Shown in pieces: positions 1 through 10,596 of a stretch of DNA of 64,000 nucleotides (its first letter is position 1; every line of letters begins with the position of its first letter). This DNA is from Saccharomyces mikatae IFO 1815 (taxonomy: Eukaryota > Ascomycota > Saccharomycetes > Saccharomycetales > Saccharomycetaceae). The stretch is from assembly GCF_947241705.1 (NCBI RefSeq), contig NC_079257.1, positions 248,001 to 312,000 on the forward strand, given 5' to 3'. Both the position numbers and the translations under genes were made by a program. The notes below the pieces were generated by a model, which worked only from the letters and a program-made list of their open reading frames with translations, made no database searches and was not told the origin of the DNA.

Positions 1-959
1 CGGAGCCTTCTAAGTGCAGCGATGTGGTGTTGCGTTCACGCACTATATGAGACGCGTTAACTTTTCCAGGTGTTACTTATAGGTTTACGGTACGTTACAG
101 TAGCGCTAGCTTGTAATGGCGTTTTAAACTGTTACTTATATTGAACTATAGCTGTACCAGAATGGATTTTTTCGAAATAGGATATGATTGCTATTAGGTG
201 GACCGAACCGTCTAAAAACATTACGGCTATGTCATTCGCCATTTGCCGCATCTATATTTCTTTACAAAGCAAATTAACGAATTGTAAGAGTCGATCCGAC
301 GTTTTATGCCTTCCTTGAATAAATAAAAGGCTTGGAATCTTCGGCTGTTTTGAGTTCTCTGAATATGATTTCTCTGAATATGATTTCCTAGAAAAAGAAA
401 TTTAAGATGTCAGTTGATCACATACTTCTAGTTATACAAGATCTCCTTTCCGTAGCGAATATGGCTATTCATTGCTCCAGCACGACTTGATATCAATAAT
501 CTGTATTTCTCTTGTTGCATCGTGAAAGTATAATAGCACCATTTTTAAAAGGTTCTTCATTGACTTTTTAAGACAACTGAATCTTCAAGTTTCATTATAG
601 AGGCATTATCTGTAGAATATTATTACTCAATCGGAAAGAATCGTCTTTCGAAGTGCTGTTGGCTTGACTTCATTGTGGATTCGGCCATAGTCAATAACGA
701 CGGAAAATTTCGTGGCTAAAAAGTAGTGTCCCATTGATTCTGAGATTTTTATAATCTTTACGCCTGCTAAAAAGAAACATCAATTATACCTGTAACGGTG
801 ACCTTAAAACATAAATTATAAAAAATTTGAATAATATGCAAATATATATACTATCTATTTTTTATGGTAAACTAGGACTACTTAGGTGGACAGACGAATA
901 GTATAGCAAGATCTTATGATTATGTTTATATTGGTATGCTTGGAACACTAGCCTATCTG
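1..959. other. Intergenic DNA left of FLR1
   Basis: No convincing gene on either strand. The region is AT-rich and follows the FLR1 stop codon. In the S. cerevisiae order the next gene to the left would be DSF2, which is not in the window. The only structure I see is a short tandem duplication at 355-387. Confidence 0.6.
355..387. repeat. 15-bp tandem duplication, about 2.2 copies
   Basis: The unit TTCTCTGAATATGAT occurs at 355-369 and 370-384 and continues for three more matching bases. It is a simple slippage-type tandem duplication in non-coding DNA. Confidence 0.85.
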
Positions 960-2603
960 CTAGTCTGCATACGAAGATTTTGAGCGCAATAATGGGCCAT
1001 ACTTATAAAGTATGAATGGAATGATAGCTAGACCCAATGTGAAAAACCCAACCAAGGAAGAACCCCACGCCACTGGATAATTTTTGGTAGCTAAATTATC
1101 ATACATTGCCTTACCGAACAATGGAAAAGCACAAGCAAATGAGGCACGGCAAAAACCATTACCGGCAAAAACGGATGCAACATACTTTGGATAACATGTA
1201 GCCAAGTATGCAAAAGTAGCTTGGAAAATATTAAAGACAGCTAAAACAAAAAAAACCTCTGAGATGACTGGTAAAATCCAATGAACTCGAGCAGTCCAAC
1301 CAAATAAGAATAAAGATAACGGCAAACTCCAACAAACACACATTGCTACGATTAAAAAGGCTTCCGGAGTAAATGTGCCATTCTTAAAACGTGGCACAAT
1401 AATTCTAATGTTTAAGAAAGCAAATAAGCCATATGCAAACACACAACCCACGCAGAATCCCATATAGGCCAAGCCTACTTCAATCAAGCTGAAATGGTAG
1501 ACACCAATAAATACAATAGGGAAAGCTTCAAAGAATAAGTAGAAACAACCATAAGCGACGGCAATGTAGAGATCAAAAGCTAATATAGCGGGCTCCTTAA
1601 TAATCATTTTGAAAGGCCGGTACAAGGTATCGATAAAAAAAGTTCTTGCATCCATTTCTCTATCTATTTTATCCTGTTTAGTGTAATACCTGTCATCTCC
1701 AGTTTCTTTTCTCAATTTCAGAGCACGGCGGTAGAGAATGTTATGGTGCTGTGTTTCAGGGAATAAAAATGCTAACAAGATAAAAGTAGCAGCACTTAAC
1801 CACATTAGTAGCCAGAATATGAATCGCCAGTTTTTAGCATCAACCATAGCGGCACCTAGCAGTGGAGCCAAGACTGGTGCAGCAACAGCACCGGCAGACC
1901 ACATGCCCAAAATGAGAGGAACCATTTCTGGTGAGATGATATCTGCTACAGTACCACCACCAGTCGCCAACGACGGGCTGCACAATATACCGCTTATAAA
2001 ACGCATGACGATTAAACCGCCAATATTATGCACAGTAGCACAACCAACTTGAAATATCATGAAGAAGAACAAGGTCACCATATAAAGATAGAGTCGGCCA
2101 TAGCGTGCAATTTCTGATAGTGGTGAAAATATGATGGGACCTAACCCATATCCAAGAACATATAAGGAAAGATTTAGGGTCGCAACCACATGCCCTACGT
2201 GAAATTCTTCTTGAATATATTCCTGCCCAGGCGTATAAATGGAGGATCCCATGTATGTGACGCAAGTAAGTAACATGACTTGGAATATGACCAATGATTT
2301 TTTTGGGACTGACCAATTTTGCGGGTTTTCAGCGTCAGATGGACCATTCCAATATACTAGGAAAGGGTCGCTTTTCTCGATTTGAGACTTACTAGAGCCT
2401 GAACTAATAGAGGATGCAGAGCTCGATGGATCAGCGCCGCATTCTACATCATATTCGGCTTTATTTTCCTTTTTTTTAGTATACTCAGGCTTTCTATTTT
2501 TATCCTCACAGGCACTTTGTAAAATTTCTGTGTTGGAAACTATACCCAAGTATTCTAAAAGGTCAACGATGATAGTGTGTCTATATGTTGAAGTGTACAC
2601 CAT
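960..2603 (-). CDS. FLR1: Flr1, plasma-membrane multidrug H+ antiporter (DHA1 family)
   Basis: Major-facilitator exporter; the S. cerevisiae orthologue confers resistance to fluconazole, benomyl, diazaborine and other drugs at the plasma membrane. The protein has 547 residues against about 548 in the orthologue. A polar, Ser-rich cytosolic N-terminus of about 95 residues is followed by 12 hydrophobic segments. The YTPGQEYIQEEFHVG stretch and the GGGTVADIISPE loop, typical of fungal DHA1 transporters, are intact. The start is an ATG, and the N-terminus MVYTSTYRHTI matches the orthologue almost exactly. It lies alone, transcribed leftward, with a 1.3-kb upstream region holding three Yap1-type elements, so induction by oxidants and electrophilic drugs is expected. 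Most differences from S. cerevisiae fall in the N-terminal tail. Confidence 0.95.
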   Translation of the reverse strand: MVYTSTYRHTIIVDLLEYLGIVSNTEILQSACEDKNRKPEYTKKKENKAEYDVECGADPSSSASSISSGSSKSQIEKSDPFLVYWNGPSDAENPQNWSVPKKSLVIFQVMLLTCVTYMGSSIYTPGQEYIQEEFHVGHVVATLNLSLYVLGYGLGPIIFSPLSEIARYGRLYLYMVTLFFFMIFQVGCATVHNIGGLIVMRFISGILCSPSLATGGGTVADIISPEMVPLILGMWSAGAVAAPVLAPLLGAAMVDAKNWRFIFWLLMWLSAATFILLAFLFPETQHHNILYRRALKLRKETGDDRYYTKQDKIDREMDARTFFIDTLYRPFKMIIKEPAILAFDLYIAVAYGCFYLFFEAFPIVFIGVYHFSLIEVGLAYMGFCVGCVFAYGLFAFLNIRIIVPRFKNGTFTPEAFLIVAMCVCWSLPLSLFLFGWTARVHWILPVISEVFFVLAVFNIFQATFAYLATCYPKYVASVFAGNGFCRASFACAFPLFGKAMYDNLATKNYPVAWGSSLVGFFTLGLAIIPFILYKYGPLLRSKSSYAD

Positions 2604-3910
2604 AACGAAAAAATTTTCTGTGCAGATATTTTTTTGTAATTATCTTGCTATGACGGTTAAGATAATGTAATGATGTACATTTTCGACCTCATAAAGAACT
2701 GTTTAAATGCGATTTACGTTTTCTTTCATTCCTGTTTTATTTGACTAATGGGCGAATTAATTAGTCAGATTCTTGTGATGCCAATTGTGGGCATGGTATT
2801 CAATCATATGATATCATGATATTTGACACTGTTATCGCTCCTTACCTAAGCAATATCCTTTTTTTTTCTTTGCGCTTCTCTTTCCTTTCCTTTCAATTTC
2901 TCTATGGTCTTTCCCGGAAACGTTCTTGCGATTATTGTAAAGAAAAAGCGTAGGGCATTCTTCACTTAGTAATCATCACAGGAAAGGTATCTCAAATAAA
3001 GAAGCTAACCTAGTTGAGAAATCTCTATATTGTAGGGATATCCCGCGCATTTACGCGGCAACGTTTATGGACACTAGCAGTCTGGCATATCATATTACAA
3101 AACTATGCCACTAGACATTGTTTTCTCCGCTTTTGTTCTTGTTGCTACTAACAAAATTGCAATTGCCTATTGACGTTTCCATTCGTTCTATACTCTTTGC
3201 TCAAACCAGATAGCGCCACCACAATCGTACTGGCTTGTCTAGATGCAACCACCAGTGTTCTTTTAGTCTCCAGTAAGTACTATTCTTCGTGAAACTCTAC
3301 CTTTTCATCCCTCCTACATTCTCAGCTTCCGGATCGTTATATCAAGTGATCCCATCTTGCTTGTACAGGAAGCCCCAAAATGAAAATTATCTACCATGCA
3401 TCATTTACCTTGTTAGTAGTTACAAAAATATTCTATATTATCTATTTATTGGGCGTAGCATTCAGTGTGTGTAAAGTGCCTTCGTTGCTAATCAATTTTT
3501 CTTTAACATTTGTTTTCATTTTCTTTTCTAGTTTACCATTCTTTTACTTCTTTCCTTTATTCTTAAATCAGGAGAACAAAACATAAAAAATAAACAAACA
3601 CAGTGTAAAATTTTGGAGCTACTTAATATTTTCAAAACAAGCTAAGTTCCATATTAGTGGCGAAGAGATTATATCAATCAGATAACTTTGATTTTGAGTG
3701 GCCCCTCAGGAAGCAGCGGGAAAAGATAATCAAAACGATTTAAACCCAATTAAAATTAAATTAAAAAATACCCTTTATATATTTATAATTATACATATTT
3801 CTCCTAAACCCGCTATAATACACTCATATTTATAGAAGAAAATCTGGGCAGTTGAATACGAATCCCAAAAAAATATTTGTTTGTTGTCACCGCTTTTAGA
3901 AGTGGCTAGA
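2604..3910. other. FLR1 promoter and HHF1 downstream region
   Basis: This 1.3-kb interval contains no gene I can support. It holds the FLR1 regulatory region (Yap1 sites) on the left and the 3' side of HHF1 on the right. The two short plus-strand reading frames near 3289-3586 are hydrophobic, low-complexity and unlike anything I know. A perfect 11-bp match to the ARS core consensus (ATTTACGTTTT) lies at 2712-2722. Confidence 0.6.
2742..2972 (-). promoter_or_regulatory. Three Yap1 response elements upstream of FLR1
   Basis: TGACTAA at 2742-2748 and TTAGTCA at 2761-2767 form an inverted pair about 139-164 bp upstream of the FLR1 ATG. TTAGTAA (TTACTAA in gene sense) lies at 2966-2972, about 363-369 bp upstream. 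These positions closely match the three YREs I recall for S. cerevisiae FLR1 (near -148, -167 and -364). Motifs are read directly; function is inferred from the orthologue. Confidence 0.75.
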
Positions 3911-4225
<315 letters not shown>

Positions 4226-4487
4226 TTATTATATTGTATTGATTGTTTTTATTTGTTGCTTTGTTATGATTACAGGGTAAAGAAAATAAGACAACGAGCA
4301 TAATGATCCAGTGAACAAAACATGTCCGTATTTATAAGAAAAGGATTGGCTAATTTCCCATGATCAATTTACCCATCAAGCAGGCTTTTTACTCAGTAAA
4401 CGGAGAACGGGGGTGGCAATTTTACCACCGTATTCGCGCCATTTGCCAAAGTAAACAACTTCAGTTTCTACTATTAGCCATTGTGGG

Positions 4488-4632
4488 GTGAAGCGCTCGG
4501 AACAGTTTTACTATGGGAAGATGCGAATTTTTCAGAACGCGGTTACCAAATTCGGCGGGCAGTTAAAGGTGGTTTTGCTCCCGTTCTCATAACTTCGCAC
4601 TGTCCCATACATTATCGTTCCCACAATTTCTC
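4488..4632. promoter_or_regulatory. Bidirectional histone promoter: four Spt10-type UAS elements
   Basis: Four matches to the histone UAS pattern RTTCY-N6-TTCNC sit between HHF1 and HHT1. In reverse orientation they are at 4488-4503 (GTGAAGCGCTCGGAAC) and 4523-4538 (GCGAATTTTTCAGAAC). In forward orientation they are at 4583-4598 (GTTCTCATAACTTCGC) and 4617-4632 (GTTCCCACAATTTCTC). The two on the HHF1 side point one way and the two on the HHT1 side the other. Spt10 binding as a dimer to such pairs, and S-phase control, are known for the S. cerevisiae genes; here they are inferred. Confidence 0.8.
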
Positions 4633-4761
4633 ACTTTTCCTTGCTTAACACCTCTGGGATCCTGGCCGTAATATCTCCCCTTGACTTTTAGCGTGGAAGA
4701 TAACGAGAATGCCCGGAGGATTTTCTTCTTGGTCCACTCTACGGTACTTTGTTGAAAACCA

Positions 4762-4768
4762 TATATAA
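4762..4768 (+). promoter_or_regulatory. TATA box of HHT1
   Basis: TATATAA lies 111 bp upstream of the HHT1 ATG and 130 bp downstream of the last histone UAS, the usual yeast spacing. Confidence 0.75.
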
Positions 4769-4863
4769 GAGACGGTGTATTCTTCGGGATGCAACTCTTT
4801 CTTCCTTTTCTTGCTTCACTTCCTACTATTCACTATAAAGAATCATCAAACATAAATACATAA

Positions 4864-5283
<420 letters not shown>

Positions 5284-5629
5284 TTTATTGATCGTCATTA
5301 GTTTTAAATCAAAACGAACAAAAACACAATGAAATATAAATCAATATATTTAGGTTTACTGGGTTCTTTAACAGTTGTATAATAGTTATTTTTTGTTATG
5401 AAAATATAGGTTCTAATAAAAAAGATAGGGTTCTATTTATTTTATCCATTGTTTCTGCTATCGAAACTAGCTGTACGTTAGGGGAAGCTTCTGAGCCCCA
5501 GGTGGCAAGATGGTAGCGCGGGAAAAGAAATTCATTCATGAACCAAATTATATAATCGATATTTAGTTACGTATTAAAAAAACTTGGAGCCGCATACGTA
5601 GCATATGTCTCGTTTCAATTCAAAATTCT
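5284..5629. other. HHT1/IPP1 convergent intergenic region
   Basis: This 346-bp AT-rich spacer lies between two converging genes. It should contain both 3' ends. No gene or repeat is visible. Confidence 0.6.
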
Positions 5630-6493
5630 TTAAACAGAGCCGGAGATGAAAAACCACTTGTCAATTGATTTGTCGATTGGAGCATCAGCTTCTGGAGAAG
5701 CTGGTGGAACGACATCGGAGGCAGTTGTGGAGTAAGTTGGGGTATCAGGCAAGGTAACATTAGTCAAATCGATACCCTTGTTGTCAGAAGACTTACCAGC
5801 AATTAATTGTTTCCAGGAGTCGTGAGTTTCTTTGATAATGTCCAAAGCATACTTCTTGTTCTTAGCTTCACCGGAGAAGGCAAATTGGTTTTCTGGCTTA
5901 CCATCTGGGATTTTGTAGATTCTGAACCATTCGTTGGTAGCTCTCAATAGACCTGGGAAATACTTCTCGACATCCTCAATGTCATTCAACTTTGGAGCTA
6001 ATGGATCGTTAACATCAATAGCAATGACCTTCCAGTCGGTTTCCCCTTCATCCAATAAAGCCATGACACCCAAAGCCTTAACTTGCTTAACTTGGCCTGT
6101 GTAAGCAATGGTTTCACCAATTTCCAATACATCGATTGGATCATTGTCACCAACTGCTTTCGTTTCTGGGTGGCTTACGTTTGGATCTTCCCAGGTTTGT
6201 GGGAAAGCACCATAGTTGTGAATGTAACCATGGTGAGGGAAACAGTTTCTAACGAATCTTAACTTACCTTTCTTGGTGTCTTGGATAATTGGGTTTAAAG
6301 ATTCTTCCTTGGTGATTTCTAATTTGGCGTTGGTCCAACGTGGAATTTCAACAACCATGTTGAAAATGTTGTTTTCCTTGTCAGCGTACAAAGGAATGTC
6401 GTGGAAGGCAGAAACTGGCTTCCCATCCTTTTCAATGTAAACTTTGTATTCCAATGTGTTCTTGGCACCAATTTGTCTAGTGGTGTAAGTCAT
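5630..6493 (-). CDS. IPP1: Cytosolic inorganic pyrophosphatase
   Basis: Essential soluble pyrophosphatase that hydrolyses PPi to two phosphates and pulls biosynthetic reactions forward. The 287 residues equal the S. cerevisiae length. The family I signature D-N-D-P-I-D is at residues 116-121 and supplies three of the metal-binding aspartates. The upstream [11 protein letters not shown] strand and the [12 protein letters not shown] active-site loop are intact. The C-terminal tail is Pro/Ser/Thr-rich, as in the orthologue. Codon bias is high. The start is the ATG of [12 protein letters not shown]. It faces HHT1 at its 3' end and has a 561-bp upstream region before the delta LTR. Confidence 0.97.
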   Translation of the reverse strand: MTYTTRQIGAKNTLEYKVYIEKDGKPVSAFHDIPLYADKENNIFNMVVEIPRWTNAKLEITKEESLNPIIQDTKKGKLRFVRNCFPHHGYIHNYGAFPQTWEDPNVSHPETKAVGDNDPIDVLEIGETIAYTGQVKQVKALGVMALLDEGETDWKVIAIDVNDPLAPKLNDIEDVEKYFPGLLRATNEWFRIYKIPDGKPENQFAFSGEAKNKKYALDIIKETHDSWKQLIAGKSSDNKGIDLTNVTLPDTPTYSTTASDVVPPASPEADAPIDKSIDKWFFISGSV

Positions 6494-7054
6494 TATAAAT
6501 TGCGTATCGTGATATGCTGTTTTTGCAAATCAAAAGAACGACGAAAAGAAACTGTTCGAAAAATAATCGCGAACTAGTTATAAATGAACTGACATTTCTT
6601 AACTTCGGCACGACCTTAAAACGTCGAAAAAAAAATGAGAAAAAGCCATCATAATATTGTCGTACTTCATGACTGTGGCTTTTTCCATTAAGACCTTAAA
6701 GGCTGTGATGACGATTTTTTTGGCAAAGCAGTCTATTCTGTCCAAATAATAAATGCGTAGGAACAATAATTCCTCATAAACTACTCCTAGTGTGGACGGG
6801 ACTTTTTTCTTGAACCTCAATGTCCTGCAACTCCTGGCCGCCTAATATTCAGCAGCGAAATGATGTTATTATATTGATAGATATAGTATAGTAGTTTAGT
6901 AAGACAGTTTCTAAACATCATAATAATATGAGTACAGATCAGCTATTGAAGGATAAACATTGTGACAGTAAAAACTTGCCATTTTTATCCTTGAAAATAG
7001 TACTATAAGGTATAATAGCGCTGCTTCTTCAAAGTGTCCGAATCACTAGAAGAG
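6494..7054. other. IPP1 promoter region
   Basis: No supported gene. A 73-codon minus-strand frame at 6599-6820 has no recognisable domain. I see no conserved counterpart of the small S. cerevisiae frames YBR012C or YBR013C. Older transposon relics could lie at 6840-7050, but I could not align any with confidence. Confidence 0.5.
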
Positions 7055-7348
7055 TGAAAATTAGGTGAATTTGTGATAATAGGGATCCCATTGTTGATAA
7101 GGGGAATACAGAAACTACTAATAATTCACCTCAACAATATAAGAATGTATAAAGGGGAAGTTACAACTTTGCACATTGTTGATATTTTTTCTTTTTTCCT
7201 TTTATATGTTATCACTCATTAACCTATCATGTTATCAATGGTTATGCCAGCTTTGTCAAAATTTGATGACTGCTTCACCTCATTTACGTATAATACACTA
7301 GTTGCATGAGTACTAGTTAATAGGGGGTGGTTGATTCATATTCCCACA
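7055..7348 (-). mobile_element. Solo delta LTR (Ty1/Ty2 family), fossil
   Basis: About 294 bp align along their length with the reverse complement of the Ty1/Ty2 delta repeat. The interval begins with the TGAAAATTAGGTGAATT end, contains CCATTGTTGATAA and the internal ATATGTTA block, and finishes at TTGATTCATATTCCCACA. No internal Ty sequence is attached, so it is a solo LTR left by recombination. It is clearly diverged from a young delta, and I see no target-site duplication, so it is old. It ends 112 bp upstream of the tRNA-Thr gene, the usual target zone for Ty1 integration. Confidence 0.82.
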
Positions 7349-7460
7349 ATTTCACATAGAACAACAATTTACTCACTTCAATCTCTATCGAAGTATTTTC
7401 TCCCTTCTATCACTGTAAATTGTATTGAATTTCCATGGCTTTCACCACCATGAAAAATCG

Positions 7461-7533
7461 GCTTCTATGGCCAAGTTGGTAAGGCGCCACACTAGTAATG
7501 TGGAGATCATCGGTTCAAATCCGATTGGAAGCA
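7461..7533 (+). tRNA. tT(AGU): tRNA-Thr (anticodon AGU)
   Basis: This 73-nt cloverleaf has no intron. The acceptor stem GCTTCTA pairs with TGGAAGC, followed by discriminator A. The anticodon stem-loop CCACA-CTAGTAA-TGTGG is at 7487-7503, with anticodon AGT at 7494-7496. The T-arm contains GGTTCAAATCC, which is the B box. T-runs at 7534-7537 and 7539-7543 should terminate Pol III. The anticodon A34 is expected to be modified to inosine and read ACU and ACC. Synteny matches tT(AGU)B of S. cerevisiae. Confidence 0.97.
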
Positions 7534-7834
7534 TTTTCTTTTTACTCTTTCTGAAGAGAAAAGAGGTTTTGGAGCTGTGCCCACAAGTCTCAAGATTAAG
7601 GACTTCAGATACAACAAACAATACAGTATCGCCGTTGATTCTTTTTATTTATTCTGTTCTGCCAAATATCAAACTGCGTTAGAAATCTAAAAAGTTCATG
7701 GTGCTAGTACGGAATACCTAAAGAAAATGGCACTATTATCCATCTATTCCCTTACTAAATAAAAATGTATACGACGTAGAGTAATTCTTCTCTGATATAA
7801 AAAAAAAGGGAAAGGAATAATCCTCTGCTTATAG
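7534..7834. other. Spacer between tRNA-Thr and GRX7
   Basis: About 300 bp containing the Pol III terminator at its left end and the GRX7 3' end at its right. The plus-strand frame crossing the tRNA (7425-7682) is not a gene. I see no other feature. Confidence 0.6.
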
Positions 7835-8449
7835 TTAATCGCTTTGAGATGGCGATATTGCTTCTACAGTGAATTTCCCACTACTCCACTCTTTGAAAGA
7901 GTTTAGTAGCTTATCGTTTTCATGTAGTGCTGTTATCTCATCGCAACCACCTCTAGAGATACCATCGATGACAACGTTAGGAACTGTTCTTCTACCAGTA
8001 CTCTTTTCAATATGTTCTTGTAGTTCGCTTGTGTGTTCACGCTTATCCAATTCTACGACGTAATATGATGGAGAAAATGTGTACGATTCAGCTAATAAAG
8101 TCTTCAATTTTTTACTAAATGGGCAGAAACTTTTGCTAAATACAATCATAGGTGACTTTTTTAAGATTTTATCATACTCTGCAGCGGCATCGAATTGAGC
8201 TTCTTCACTATTTTCGTTAGTTTCATCAGGTTCCTTGACTTGTTTATTTGCGTCTGAATCATGAACAGATTTATGAGTACCGGGAGCGTTTCCTGCATCG
8301 TTATATGTTGCTAATGAGGTACCATGAGGAGTAATAGTACTCTCGTTGACGTTAGCGTTTGAATTTCTTACGACCAAAAACACTAAAATCAGTAATAAAT
8401 TGGTTATGACTAAAACTCTTACGTTTCTTTTATTTATAACGATAGCCAT
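7835..8449 (-). CDS. GRX7: Grx7, monothiol glutaredoxin of the early secretory pathway
   Basis: Type II membrane glutaredoxin of the cis-Golgi/ER. The S. cerevisiae orthologue protects against oxidants and is calcineurin-regulated. I start at the ATG of MAIVINKRNVRV (204 residues); the open frame runs five codons further upstream only to a GTG. Residues about 11-27 form the single membrane anchor. Residues 30-90 are a polar lumenal stem. The thioredoxin-fold domain follows, with active site C-P-F-S at 109-112 and the RRTVPNV cis-proline loop. The orthologue, as I recall it, has CPYS, so the third position differs here (Phe for Tyr). The single nucleophilic Cys of a monothiol enzyme is retained. 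Confidence 0.92.
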   Translation of the reverse strand: MAIVINKRNVRVLVITNLLLILVFLVVRNSNANVNESTITPHGTSLATYNDAGNAPGTHKSVHDSDANKQVKEPDETNENSEEAQFDAAAEYDKILKKSPMIVFSKSFCPFSKKLKTLLAESYTFSPSYYVVELDKREHTSELQEHIEKSTGRRTVPNVVIDGISRGGCDEITALHENDKLLNSFKEWSSGKFTVEAISPSQSD

Positions 8450-8802
8450 CTTTCCTCTTCCCACTGGTTTTGTTATTTATCGCTGAGGCATTCCATGTTA
8501 TCAAAATATGATCTTTTCTTTCTTATCTTTTACAAGTTATCTCATTATGCGGATAGGTACACATGGGTCAATAATCCTGCCGAGACCTTTCTTTTTTCAA
8601 CGCAGCACCGTTTACTGATGACGTAATCACCCTCCTCAATAATGCCCACGATCATATGTTATACACTTCCGCATGAGGTCATTTTATATTGGTTATGAAA
8701 GAGAAATCTACATAACTGGGAAATAAGTAAACATAACTATGTAAAGAAGAATAATAAGAATGTAGAAAACGCCAATGGAAGTTGTCCTGATTATGATCCC
8801 TG
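8450..8802. other. GRX7 promoter / MNN2 3' region
   Basis: 353 bp between two leftward genes. It contains the upstream region of GRX7 and the MNN2 terminator zone. I recognise no specific site. Confidence 0.55.
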
Positions 8803-10596
8803 TTAATTACCGGCAATCACCTTATCGTGAGTAGATTCTAAAAATTGCAGTCTTTTGGCGATGTAATCACACATTCTTCTCCATTCTTTCTTGTCTTCAC
8901 CTAATTTATCGTCCAAGTACTTGAAAGGATTCTTTTTATCACAAACATATTCCTTTAAAACTTTGAAATTCTCCAGTTCGATATCGTAATTCTGAACCTT
9001 ATGTAAGGCGGTAAATGAACGGGCAGGTTTATCATCTGTGGTCAAAAAATTGGTTTCAGATAGAGTGTATGGGTCGAACTTTGGCAAGTTTGAATGAATG
9101 AACATAACATCTACATGATCCTTGGCTTTCAAGTCCTCGTTATCAAAAAATTCTTTGGTATATTTTTCAAGAGAGTAATTCTTGTCGTACTTGATGGCAG
9201 CAGATGATTTAATGTCCTTGTACTTATTGGTGATGCTCTTGGAAGCAGTTAAATAGCGGCTATAATCCTGGACAAAGTCGTGTTGTAACATTGCTACACC
9301 ATGAAATCCCTCCTTATCATGGTAGCCTTCGACCCCTGTCCTAGTTTTAACTTGATAGAAAGATAGACCATAGAAGTTAGCGGCGGCAATAAACGTTTCC
9401 TTATCACCTTCACCTGCTGCTTTTTGAGAGAATATTGGGTAATACCAGTTTGGGCCATTGACGTTATAGAATAAGGATAACAAGGCAGTAGCCAAATGCT
9501 TGGTTTTGTTTATCATCAACTGGCCAGATTCTGTAGAGACGTCCGGAATTGTACCATCTAGATCACTCAGTGGAACGCCACCCAAGTCATTCGAATTCTT
9601 TGTATATATAGCAGGAGGGGTGAGATCGTCTTGAGAGTTACGGACTCTATTCTTCATATTTACAGTAATATCTGCAATTTCGTAGTACAATGGGTGAGTG
9701 GTACGCCTCCAGAAATCGGGCCACATGACCAAGCCTGTTGATAAATATGGTTCCTCATTGAATATATTGTCTAAAGGTTTGATTGGGAAATTATCAGCAT
9801 CCAATAAAAGCAAATTTTCAAAACTAGAAGCAACAAGGGCCAATGATTTGAACTGGTATCCTTTGAAAGTAAATTTTTCAATCGTCTCCAAGGGAAGGAT
9901 ATCTGAAACGTAGATACACTTGGCGTTATAATTGGGCAAAATTTTGTTACAGAATTCACTTTCACCTTCATCACCAGGAGGAATGAGTACCTCTACAGGA
10001 AGAGTCGTCCCCATATTTCTTAGTGTCTTGATGATCAAAAAGGACATAAGAGAAAACTTACCACCACCAACGGTGGCTATACCAGAGCCTTTGTAAGTGC
10101 CCTTTGGTAGGGCTAGAGAGGCTATATGGTCCACATAATCCTTATGGCTTTTGGTCAATCTTGCTACTTCATCTTGAGATAGTTCCAAACACTTAGACAG
10201 CTCGTTGGCAGATAACTTATACAGTTCTTCATATTGATCGGGACGATCTCCAATGTCACCGCTCAACTGACATGCCTCATTGTATTTTCTTGCAGACTTC
10301 CCCGTGGGTGAATCCAGCATCAGGAAGTTGAAAACATTGTTATAAAAGCTTTTTAACTTTTCATTACTTACCTTATCATTGCCCTTCAATGAACTGGAAT
10401 CGTCTGCACCAGCGTTGTCTGAGGAAGAAGAATGCTTGCTAGAGTAACTGTTGATATTATCGAGCAGGTACTTTTTGTAGTCCTTGACAGACGTGTTCTC
10501 ATCCATGTATTTGTTTGTAACGACGAACAGCCCGCATAATATCAAAACTAAGAACGTCAGCTTGAATAGCTTTGCAAATCTTTTGGTAAGCAGCAT
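8803..10596 (-). CDS. MNN2: Mnn2, Golgi alpha-1,2-mannosyltransferase
   Basis: Golgi enzyme that adds the first alpha-1,2-mannose branch to the alpha-1,6-mannan backbone of N-glycans in the cell wall. The protein has 597 residues, the same as the S. cerevisiae protein. It is a type II membrane protein: a short cytosolic tail, then a hydrophobic anchor at about residues 11-27. A charged Ser-rich stem follows, then the MNN2/MNN5-type catalytic domain with the DxD metal motif in LLLLDADNFPIKP and the QLMINKTKH region. The start ATG follows directly from the conserved N-terminus MLLTKRFAKLFKL. It is divergent from the CYSTM gene, sharing a 756-bp intergenic region. Confidence 0.95.
   Translation of the reverse strand: MLLTKRFAKLFKLTFLVLILCGLFVVTNKYMDENTSVKDYKKYLLDNINSYSSKHSSSSDNAGADDSSSLKGNDKVSNEKLKSFYNNVFNFLMLDSPTGKSARKYNEACQLSGDIGDRPDQYEELYKLSANELSKCLELSQDEVARLTKSHKDYVDHIASLALPKGTYKGSGIATVGGGKFSLMSFLIIKTLRNMGTTLPVEVLIPPGDEGESEFCNKILPNYNAKCIYVSDILPLETIEKFTFKGYQFKSLALVASSFENLLLLDADNFPIKPLDNIFNEEPYLSTGLVMWPDFWRRTTHPLYYEIADITVNMKNRVRNSQDDLTPPAIYTKNSNDLGGVPLSDLDGTIPDVSTESGQLMINKTKHLATALLSLFYNVNGPNWYYPIFSQKAAGEGDKETFIAAANFYGLSFYQVKTRTGVEGYHDKEGFHGVAMLQHDFVQDYSRYLTASKSITNKYKDIKSSAAIKYDKNYSLEKYTKEFFDNEDLKAKDHVDVMFIHSNLPKFDPYTLSETNFLTTDDKPARSFTALHKVQNYDIELENFKVLKEYVCDKKNPFKYLDDKLGEDKKEWRRMCDYIAKRLQFLESTHDKVIAGN

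Noticed and set aside
6599-6820. Possible small gene upstream of IPP1 corresponding to YBR012C
   Set aside because: I could not match it to anything. The S. cerevisiae frame is itself doubtful.
7425-7682. 85-codon plus-strand frame
   Set aside because: It reads straight through the tRNA-Thr gene.
8450-8464. Five-codon N-terminal extension of Grx7 (GTG start); similar non-AUG extensions of KAP104, FUR4, CHS3, ATP3 and FAT1
   Set aside because: Extensions begin at GTG or TTG; each gene has a conserved ATG that restores the orthologue's N-terminus.
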